NCBI GenBank assembly: GCA_025357755.1
Contig: JANXOP010000207.1
Location: 1 to 64,000, forward strand
DNA: 64,000 bases
Direction of reading: 5' to 3'
Source: Kofleriaceae bacterium
GTDB lineage: Bacteria; Myxococcota_A; Polyangia; Haliangiales; Haliangiaceae
Of the stretch, positions 53,538 through 61,358 are shown piece by piece (position 1 is the first letter of the stretch; each line of letters begins with the position of its first letter). Under the pieces are notes generated by a model. It did no database searches. It was not told the DNA's origin and saw nothing but the letters and a program-made list of their open reading frames with translations. The position numbers were made by a program, and so were the translations under genes.

Positions 53538-55572
53538 AGACGGCGTCCGAAGCGTCCTTGTAAAACTCGATATTGATCTTCGTCCAGAGGTCGTCGGGCA
53601 AGTCCTGCAACTGTCTGCGTGCGGCAACCGGCATGAGTAATGTTTGAGCTTGTTTGTCGACCGCGAGTTCGGCAATGCGCACGGCGTTGGGAATCATCTC
53701 AATGGAGCCACCGAGATTGAGCTCGCCGACAACTATGGTGCCGCCTCGTGTGTTTCGTCCGAGAAGCGCACCACAGAGTGCAATCAAAACCGGAACACCA
53801 AGTCCAGTCCCGCTCTTGTCGGCATCCATAGAACGCATCTGGATCGAGAACTCGTGCTCGCGCGGATCTCGGTTGCCGACCAATTCCTTCGCACGCGTAT
53901 AGAGGTTCTGCTCGCCGACTTTGACGCTCTCCCGGAACGCTGCTGGTGTTGGTTGGTTGAGCACCTTCACTCCACTTCCCGGACCGGTTGCAATTTCGAT
54001 CCGGTAGAGGCCGGGTCCCGAGTCGGGGCTCGTCGGACTAACGCCCCACACCTGACCCGGTGGGAGAGGGTCTGACTCGATCGCCTCATCGCTGTGAAGT
54101 TCAGGAGTGGAGACAAACTGCTCAACGCCCTCAGCGCCAAGAATGTAGCTAAAGTGAGTATTGCGAAACTCGCTCTTAAAACACCGTTTCTGCTGCTCCT
54201 TCACACGACGTCGGGTTTCAAGGGCGATTCGGACCATCCATTCAAGGTCTTCGTCCGGGACAGGCGCGTCGGGATCCGGGAACAGTAACTTAGTTAGGCC
54301 GCTGACGGTCTTATTTACTGCTTCGATGTCTCGTCCTGAAAGTGCACCGCCGAGGTGAACACGGCCCTGCATCACAGACATTCGGTTGCCCATTCGAAGC
54401 CTGCTCCAACACTCGCTGAGAAAGTCGCTAACGAGCCCGAAGTGATCAGTAAAATGGTCACTCGCATTCAGCTTCGGGAAGTCCCATCCGGGCACGAATG
54501 CATGAAGGCGATCCATGAACGCTGTGTCGTTACGCATTTCAGGTGGCAGAGGACTGAGCAGGTGTGCGACGCGTTGCTGTTGGTCCACATCGACATCGAA
54601 GTTTCCGACCATGACAATGCAGCCGTCGGCGCGGATGTTCTCCTTTCCGCGGCTGAACTGCCCTGACGCCATGTAGCCCTTCATAATATTGACGCCATCC
54701 TTCTGATCGAAGGAAACGCCTGAGACCTCGTCGAAGCAGACAACGTCGTATTGGCAAACCAACCCGCGTTGCCCACTTGCGTTGTTGATGAACATCTTGG
54801 CGACAGTTGCTTTGCCGCCCGAGATTAGGTGCGCGTAGGGCGAGATCTGTTGGAACAGGTGGCTCTTGCCGGTGCCGCGTGGACCTAGTTCTACGAGATT
54901 GTAGTTGCGCTCGACGAACGGGACCATGCGTAGGATGGCGACGCGCTTAGCGCGCTCCGTAAGCCCGGCAGGCTCCAGGCCGATTGAGCGGATGAGAAAG
55001 TCGATCCACTCGTGCGTGGTGAACGACCCACGCGCCTTCGCTAGTACATCGACGACATCGGATTTCGACATTTGAATCGGGCGCATCGACTCGATGGAGA
55101 ATGGCCGGCCTCCCGGCTCCTGCGCCGCGATGCCGTCGTAGGCAACCGTTACCTCGGCGTAGAAGCCGTCGGTCAACATGCGCTCGTTCTCGCGCACGAG
55201 CTGATCGTCGATGATCACGTCACGAAGCGCCAGGCTCGGCAGCTCAGCGAGGTAGCGATCGTTCTTGGCATCGAGGCGAGCCTTGATGATGTCAATCAGC
55301 TTGACGCTACCGCTCTCTTTAGCTCGCGCCTTGAATAGTTCTTCTTCGCCGGTCCGAACTGTGCGGTCGCGGAGCTGCTTCTCGACGATCTGTAGTCCCT
55401 CGGCGATCTCCTTCTCGTCCATGCTCGCGCAGTAGCGGCCGAGGAGGAACTCGACCACGTAGGTTGGTACCGGGTATTGGCGCGCGTACTTACGAACGAG
55501 ATCCTTGCGAACGAGGTAGCCGTCGAAGACAGCCGCCGCCTGGTTGTCGAGATGATCTAGGGACATGGTCAT
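53518..55572 (-). CDS. brxL: BrxL, BREX Lon-protease-like AAA+ protein
   Basis: A 684-aa protein. The N-terminal helical domain is followed by an AAA+ module with ELGPRGTGKSH (about 227) and VVCFDEVSG (about 281), then a C-terminal Lon-protease-like domain (LGVPVLIALCGALLGRNTRG, VVGELNLGGSIEMIPN). BrxL is the DNA-binding AAA+ factor of type 1 BREX. Its start overlaps the pglZ stop by 4 bp. Base composition is somewhat less GC-rich than that of the pglZ/pglX genes upstream. Last gene of the operon, ending tail to tail with the nuclease-helicase. Confidence 0.93.
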   Translation of the reverse strand: MTMSLDHLDNQAAAVFDGYLVRKDLVRKYARQYPVPTYVVEFLLGRYCASMDEKEIAEGLQIVEKQLRDRTVRTGEEELFKARAKESGSVKLIDIIKARLDAKNDRYLAELPSLALRDVIIDDQLVRENERMLTDGFYAEVTVAYDGIAAQEPGGRPFSIESMRPIQMSKSDVVDVLAKARGSFTTHEWIDFLIRSIGLEPAGLTERAKRVAILRMVPFVERNYNLVELGPRGTGKSHLFQQISPYAHLISGGKATVAKMFINNASGQRGLVCQYDVVCFDEVSGVSFDQKDGVNIMKGYMASGQFSRGKENIRADGCIVMVGNFDVDVDQQQRVAHLLSPLPPEMRNDTAFMDRLHAFVPGWDFPKLNASDHFTDHFGLVSDFLSECWSRLRMGNRMSVMQGRVHLGGALSGRDIEAVNKTVSGLTKLLFPDPDAPVPDEDLEWMVRIALETRRRVKEQQKRCFKSEFRNTHFSYILGAEGVEQFVSTPELHSDEAIESDPLPPGQVWGVSPTSPDSGPGLYRIEIATGPGSGVKVLNQPTPAAFRESVKVGEQNLYTRAKELVGNRDPREHEFSIQMRSMDADKSGTGLGVPVLIALCGALLGRNTRGGTIVVGELNLGGSIEMIPNAVRIAELAVDKQAQTLLMPVAARRQLQDLPDDLWTKINIEFYKDASDAVFKCLLE

Positions 55573-57926
55573 GATGCTTCTCCAACGGTCGTGGCTTTGC
55601 GGTCCAGCACGTTGTTTGCGCCATCGATGACCACAACCGTGGCGGCGTGGCCTTCGTGACTGTCGTCCGCGACTGCGAGGCTGGCCTCGCCGGCCGGGCC
55701 GACCTCTTTGGCCGACGCGGCGATGCTGGTGTTCGCTTGTTTCCAGTTAGTGCGCAGGTCGACGCGCACGGAGGGATCGTTTGTCGTTACCGATACTCGG
55801 CAGCGCATTCCGCGCCAGGTGACCGCGGTGATCGATGCAGTGGTCCCGCCGCCACCTCGCTCGACGATCAGCTCGGGGACGATGCACTCCTGCGGGCTGA
55901 TGCCGCCATGGGAGTATTCGGTGTTCGGCGCGAAGCTGCCGGCTCCAGGTGGCGAGGCGATGCGTACGTGAGCGTTCCAGTGCCAGGCGTAGACGGGTAC
56001 CGCAGGCTTCGCGTCGCCCTTCACCGTTGCAGCGCGTGACCATTTCGTCGCCATGAGGTGCGAAGGCACCGCGACGTGCGGCAGGCCGCCGGGCATGAGC
56101 AGCCAGCCGTGGTCCGTGACGATGCGGATGCGCGTCCAGCCCGCCTCGAAGAGCCCAGTCACCTGGTCAAGCAGCATCTCGAGCTCGGTGTCGATCTGCG
56201 CGGCGAGGCGCGCGCCCAACTTGTGTCCGAGCTCGTCGAGCTTGCCGGTCTCCAGCCATCCGCCGTTCGTGCCCTGCTTGGCTGGGCGGATTTCGTCGCC
56301 GAGTACGTCGAGGCCTCGGCTCGCCATGTCGTCCCGTAGTCGCTGGGCGGTGGCCGCCTGCGGTGTGTTTTTGAAGCGGGGATTGAAGTCGACGATGTCC
56401 TCGCCGCCCTGGAGCTTGTCGTGCGATAGCGTCGCAAACGGCTTCGCGGTCGACGTGACCGTCGGAAACGGCGAGATGCGGTGATTCAGGCGCGTGCGAA
56501 AGCCCTTCGCTTCGAGGCGCTCGGCGAGCATGCCGGCGACGTCGTAGCGGAGGCCATCGGCGAACATGAGGCACGAGTCCTTCTCGTGCTGGCTTCCCGA
56601 AACCTTCGCGCGCACCGCCGCCTCTTCGCCGTCGACGAGCTGTTGAAAGTGACGCGCTGACGCGTCGAGCCACGGCAGGTAGAGCGCGCGCACCACACCC
56701 TGGATAAGGGTCACGTCGGCGGGCTGCTTCACCGATGCCAGCGCTTCGAGCGCAGCGCGATCGCAGCGCCAACCGTCGTTCACGTAGCCGGCGACCGCCG
56801 CATCGACGGTGGCGCCGCCGAGCGTGGTGGTGGCGGCCGTAGCGAGCGTCGCAAGCGGCGCAAGGGCTGTGGCCAGCGAGCTCTCTCCGAGCTGTGCCCA
56901 GACCCAAGCTCGGCGCTTGCCGTGCTCGACCTCGAGCGCGGCGATTTTTGCGAGCGCCGTGGCCTGGCTAGAGTTGGCCATGGCAGCGAGGTCGCCACGG
57001 AGCCGTTTCTCGGCCTCGGCGTTCCCTCGCGCATCACGTTCCCCACCTCGGTAAAGCAGCGGCGTCGACGTCTCCCTCAGGAGCTTTGCGACATCGGGAT
57101 AGAGCTTCGGCGCCTCGACGAAGCGCTGCCAGACGGTGGCCCACTTTCCCGAGCCCTCGACGATCGCTATCGCCGCGTCGCTCGGTGCCTTCTTGTCCGG
57201 GTCAAACTTGAAGTCCGACATAGACACGCCGCAGAAGGCCTTCCAGCGAGCTTCACCTTCGCTCTTGCGAAAGACCTCGCCTGCGCCCATCCAGCGCAGG
57301 AGATCGCGCGTGGGATCGCTGACGGCCAGGCGATCGAAGTCATCTGCATCGAGGCGATGGCCACGCAGGCCATCGAGCGGCGTCTCGGCGAGAAGCGGGA
57401 GACTTCGCTGCGCGGCTTCGCGCGTGCGTGCGTCTTGGGCGACATCGAGCTGGAGTCCGTCCTCGGAGACAAGGAACGCGTCGACAGTCCAGTCGCGCCC
57501 GTTGCGCTGGTGCCAAACACGCCCTCGGTACTGCAGTTCGACGAGCGGCTGCAGGTCGCGCGCGCACTCGTCACCGGCGCGCAGCGACTGGCGCGCGACG
57601 CCCGGCAGGTAGAGGATCGGCACAACGCCGGGCTCGAGCACCACGTCTTCGAGCACGCGGTCGACTACGCAGCGCAACCAGATGGCAGGCCCTCTGCGCT
57701 TGGCGGCGTCGTAGGTGCCGAGGACGAACAGGTGTGGCAACGCAGTCTGCAGGCGCTCGACGAGGTCGGCCCATTGCTTTTCGGCGTCCGCCCAGAGCAG
57801 CGCAGCGGGTGCGGCCTCGCCTTCCGCGCTTCGCAGCGAATGAAGGAACGAGTGCTCCAGCGCATCGACGAGGCCTCGCGCGCGTGGCGGCGTGCTGGCG
57901 CGACGTCGAGAGGTTGGAGCCGTCAC
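55569..57926 (-). CDS. pglZ: PglZ, BREX phosphatase-fold protein
   Basis: A 785-aa protein of the alkaline-phosphatase superfamily PglZ group. The core motifs are LMFADGLRYDVAGML (about 452, first metal Asp), FPTVTSTAKP (about 482) and IVTDHGWLLMPGG (about 605), then YSHGGISPQECIVPEL, the usual C-terminal mark. The N-terminal half is the family's helical domain. The layout fits the divergent type-B PglZ of type 1 BREX better than the common type A. GTG start overlapping the pglX stop (GTGA). Confidence 0.9.
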   Translation of the reverse strand: MTAPTSRRRASTPPRARGLVDALEHSFLHSLRSAEGEAAPAALLWADAEKQWADLVERLQTALPHLFVLGTYDAAKRRGPAIWLRCVVDRVLEDVVLEPGVVPILYLPGVARQSLRAGDECARDLQPLVELQYRGRVWHQRNGRDWTVDAFLVSEDGLQLDVAQDARTREAAQRSLPLLAETPLDGLRGHRLDADDFDRLAVSDPTRDLLRWMGAGEVFRKSEGEARWKAFCGVSMSDFKFDPDKKAPSDAAIAIVEGSGKWATVWQRFVEAPKLYPDVAKLLRETSTPLLYRGGERDARGNAEAEKRLRGDLAAMANSSQATALAKIAALEVEHGKRRAWVWAQLGESSLATALAPLATLATAATTTLGGATVDAAVAGYVNDGWRCDRAALEALASVKQPADVTLIQGVVRALYLPWLDASARHFQQLVDGEEAAVRAKVSGSQHEKDSCLMFADGLRYDVAGMLAERLEAKGFRTRLNHRISPFPTVTSTAKPFATLSHDKLQGGEDIVDFNPRFKNTPQAATAQRLRDDMASRGLDVLGDEIRPAKQGTNGGWLETGKLDELGHKLGARLAAQIDTELEMLLDQVTGLFEAGWTRIRIVTDHGWLLMPGGLPHVAVPSHLMATKWSRAATVKGDAKPAVPVYAWHWNAHVRIASPPGAGSFAPNTEYSHGGISPQECIVPELIVERGGGGTTASITAVTWRGMRCRVSVTTNDPSVRVDLRTNWKQANTSIAASAKEVGPAGEASLAVADDSHEGHAATVVVIDGANNVLDRKATTVGEAS

Positions 57927-60900
57927 GACTTACCTCCCGTGGTGGGTTCACGCGCGCCGAGTTTTGCAGCACGCGAGTAGTGGAGGTCGTTCCATCGGTT
58001 GCCGTCGAAATCCGCGCCACCGTTGAAGTCCTCCGTGCTCTCGTCCCAACCCCAAAACCACGGGAAGTCTGCCGTCTCTCGCGTCGGCTCCTTGCCTCGG
58101 TCCTTGTCCCATTTGATCTTCGGGGCCACGCGCAGAATGCAGGCGTTCTTCCCCCGTGCATCGAACGGTTTCGCGGTCATGAACGGTCGAATGTTCACGC
58201 GTACGCCGTCGTTGATGTCGGGCTCCCAGCCGACCGGCTGGTGCAGCAACGGCTTCCAGCGAACGAACACGTCGTAGGGCGACTCGCCCTCGAGAATCTT
58301 CTCCAACTCGCGCTTCAGCTGCTCAGCGGCCGCGACGCGCCCGTCGGCGCCATCGACGCCGGCCTTCTGACCAGCACGCTGCCGCTCGAGCCAGTCGCCA
58401 AGATAGGTGTGCGTGAGTTTTTCGAGGATGCGGCGGCCTTCACCGTGCGGTGCTGCGAGCTGGTGGTAGTTCACCAGCGCGGAGAAGCCGTCCTTGCGAC
58501 CGTCCCAGATCTGCCAGACGAACGGGCGCTGGTGGAACAACGCGCAGTGCTGCTCGAAAAACTCGTCACGCAGCCAGTCCTCTAGAGACTTGCCGTTGGC
58601 ACCGACGGCGCCGAGCAGACCGTTCAGCTTCTGCGCCGACCAGTCTGAGCCGAACGCGTCCGCGAGCAGCGCTTGCACACGCTCTGCCGCAGCCGCTTCC
58701 CCGCGTAACGACGGAAGACACACGATACCGTCATCGTCTGCATGCGATTCGAGGCCGTCGGAATCTAGTGCAGAGCAGTCCATGAAGGACGATCCGGTCT
58801 GTCGAGGCCAGCGGTAGCCAACGAGTCGCGCTACGGCTACCTGTAGCGGCGATTCACAATTCGCCGGGTTCCCGGCAAAGATCCACTGCCTCGGGTTGCT
58901 AGAGGACGGCTTGGGTAAACCGCTGCTGTATCCGGTAGCCGCGACTGTTCGCCAGTGCTCCAAGTCGAATGGTACTTTGACGAATACGTTGTTACTGGGC
59001 TTAAGCGACGTGTCGAGTTTGCGAACCTCTAGCGCAAAGTCGGGCGACGACGCGAAGGCCCAAATTGCTGGAAGCTTGGTCAAGTCGTCGCACACGAGGA
59101 CCGAAGCACTGTGGTCATAGAATTCGCCGGTGTAAATTGTCACCGGCATCGCACTCATCTGACTGATGAGGACGCCGAGTTTACCTCGCGCTTCCGTCCC
59201 AGACTTCCAGCCTCCCAGTCGGCCTTCCGCCTTCAACGCCTGAGCATGCCTGTAGTAACGACCAGCACCATCCTGCCAATGAATGACTCGTTCTCGTCCA
59301 GCAAATGGCACAGTCTCTTCAACCGTACCCATTAGGCCCTCCCACCCATCTGCAATTGCTTGCAACTCCCAGAAGCAGAGAATGAACTGGGGGTCATCGC
59401 TGGTAGCGAGCCCTTGAACGCACGAGGCATGCAAGCTCAGCAAAGGCTGAGAATCACGGGCCTCGAGCATGATGCGATGGTCAGGATGCCCAAGTTGTTC
59501 CGATTGGGGCACACAGATCACATCGGCAGTTCTAAGACCCTTTTCTTTGTCGGAAGCAGTTGGCCTGTTTGAGGTGTCAAAACCGGCGAACGTGGACGCT
59601 GCCTCGGGCGAGATGGCCGAAATTACGACTAGGCAGACATTGACGCGCTCACCGCTGATAGTTTCGAAAGCTCGAGCACCAAGGCGCGAAAGAAGATTCC
59701 ACTCGACTTCGGTGAGCAAGCGATGTCGAAGACGCTTGTATCCTGGCTGAAAAAGCCAACTCTGTGGAGTTACCAACGCGACAGTGCCGCCAGGGATGAT
59801 CGCTGAAAGCGAGCGCCTCAAGAAGCATGTAGCTAGATCGGATTTTGCCTCGGAAAACGTCCTGTCACAGTAAGTGCGAAGCTCCGTGGCCTGATCTGGG
59901 CGTCCCAAATACGGGACGTTTGTCGCGACAAGGGTATAGCGCTCCGAGAGGATCGATGCCGCCCGAGCGATGCCCTGCGCGACGACCGCAAGCTCGGCAT
60001 CCTCCGACTGCTCGGATGCGAGTGCGGACGAAAGCAGCGAGCGGACCTTCTCGAAGTGCGCGACGAAGAGCTCACCACCAACGCGTGTCGGGTCGATAAG
60101 CGAACCCAACGTTGGGGCCTGCCGAAACAAGTCGTACAGTTGTTTCATCGCGTTCTCAGCGAGCGTGTCGCCTGCCGCCAGCGCCGACCATGCGGCCATA
60201 GGTACGTTGATGCCCAGACCGGCGCACGCGAGGTTCAGCGCGGGTAGAGGCCGGTAGCTCGCGAGCTTCCACGCCGCCAGCCCAACATTAAACGCGGCGA
60301 TCTGCGTGCAGCGCGGGTCGAGCTCAAGCCCGAATAAATTGTCCCGCAGCACGGCGTCGACGGCTTCCGAGATCGTTAGCTCCTCTTCGGCCTGCCGGAG
60401 GGCGACTAGTATCGGTAGCGCGAATGCTAGGAAGTGCCCACTGCCCATGCAGGGATCGAGCACCGTGACATCCTTTGCTGTCGTCGGCCATCCGGGGAAC
60501 GTGCCCGCAGCGGGCCGCCACAAGTCATCCTCGCGAACGAATCGCAGGTACTGCCACTCGACTCCGTTCACGGTGCACGCGGCGCGACACTCCTCCTCCG
60601 AGACCGCCGAGCGCGCGAGGTCGCGCTTGGCCGCGAGAACCTTGCCCGCCCACCACGATCCGAGCGTGTTGTGGAGGAGGTGGAGGACCATGTAGTCCTC
60701 AGTGAAGAGCTGTGTGACCGCGGGCAGTTCATCGGCGCCGATCTTGATCTCCGACGCGTTGACTGCGTCCTTCTGGTCCGCCTGCCAGAACTGGTAGACC
60801 CAGCCGAGGCTGTCGTCGGCGATGAAGATCCCGCGCGACAAGCCTTCGAGGATCGTTTCCAGCTCCTGACGCTTCTCGGGTGGGAGCGCGATCTCAAGCA

Positions 60901-61348
60901 CTGGGTCGCCCGCACGGAAGATCTGCGGGAGCATGCGCTGCGCGAAGTCGCTCGCGAGCACGAGCCAGTCCCTACTCTGCTCACGCGCAAGGTCGCGGCA
61001 CTCGTCCAGCGACAGCGGCATCCCCGATTCGGGCTCGACGAGCAGGTCGTTCTCCGCCAGGAATCGCGCGAACAACAGACGGTGCCAGTGCTCGTAGGCG
61101 CACTCGCCGGTGAGCCGGTCGATGGTCTGGGTTGCTTTCCGCTCGTCCAGCCGGTCACCGAGCTGGCGGCCGTGGGCGCGAAGGCGGTTGCGAAGCCTCC
61201 GCTGCTCGGGCAAGAGTGTCGTCCACGGCTCGTGGTGGCCCACGGCGAGTTGGTTGATCGCATCTCGCGCGCCGGCCTCCGCCACGCGGCGGGCCTTCTT
61301 CACGGCGTTTTCGAGATCTCTGCGGAGGTTGCGGTCGAGCGATGCCAT
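57923..61348 (-). CDS. pglX: PglX, BREX adenine-specific DNA methyltransferase
   Basis: A 1141-aa N6-adenine methyltransferase. SAM-binding motif LDPCMGSGHFLAFA (about 294) and catalytic motif TNVPYLGRPD (about 471), where the usual NPPY is NVPY. The long C-terminal target-recognition region ends in WDESTEDFNGGADFDGN-type sequence. It marks the host genome so that BREX spares it. Its start is 10 bp after brxC and its stop overlaps pglZ. The NVPY variant is common in a subgroup of Eco57I-like enzymes, so activity is likely but not certain. Confidence 0.92.
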   Translation of the reverse strand: MASLDRNLRRDLENAVKKARRVAEAGARDAINQLAVGHHEPWTTLLPEQRRLRNRLRAHGRQLGDRLDERKATQTIDRLTGECAYEHWHRLLFARFLAENDLLVEPESGMPLSLDECRDLAREQSRDWLVLASDFAQRMLPQIFRAGDPVLEIALPPEKRQELETILEGLSRGIFIADDSLGWVYQFWQADQKDAVNASEIKIGADELPAVTQLFTEDYMVLHLLHNTLGSWWAGKVLAAKRDLARSAVSEEECRAACTVNGVEWQYLRFVREDDLWRPAAGTFPGWPTTAKDVTVLDPCMGSGHFLAFALPILVALRQAEEELTISEAVDAVLRDNLFGLELDPRCTQIAAFNVGLAAWKLASYRPLPALNLACAGLGINVPMAAWSALAAGDTLAENAMKQLYDLFRQAPTLGSLIDPTRVGGELFVAHFEKVRSLLSSALASEQSEDAELAVVAQGIARAASILSERYTLVATNVPYLGRPDQATELRTYCDRTFSEAKSDLATCFLRRSLSAIIPGGTVALVTPQSWLFQPGYKRLRHRLLTEVEWNLLSRLGARAFETISGERVNVCLVVISAISPEAASTFAGFDTSNRPTASDKEKGLRTADVICVPQSEQLGHPDHRIMLEARDSQPLLSLHASCVQGLATSDDPQFILCFWELQAIADGWEGLMGTVEETVPFAGRERVIHWQDGAGRYYRHAQALKAEGRLGGWKSGTEARGKLGVLISQMSAMPVTIYTGEFYDHSASVLVCDDLTKLPAIWAFASSPDFALEVRKLDTSLKPSNNVFVKVPFDLEHWRTVAATGYSSGLPKPSSSNPRQWIFAGNPANCESPLQVAVARLVGYRWPRQTGSSFMDCSALDSDGLESHADDDGIVCLPSLRGEAAAAERVQALLADAFGSDWSAQKLNGLLGAVGANGKSLEDWLRDEFFEQHCALFHQRPFVWQIWDGRKDGFSALVNYHQLAAPHGEGRRILEKLTHTYLGDWLERQRAGQKAGVDGADGRVAAAEQLKRELEKILEGESPYDVFVRWKPLLHQPVGWEPDINDGVRVNIRPFMTAKPFDARGKNACILRVAPKIKWDKDRGKEPTRETADFPWFWGWDESTEDFNGGADFDGNRWNDLHYSRAAKLGAREPTTGGKS

Positions 61349-61358
61349 CTGGGATTCC

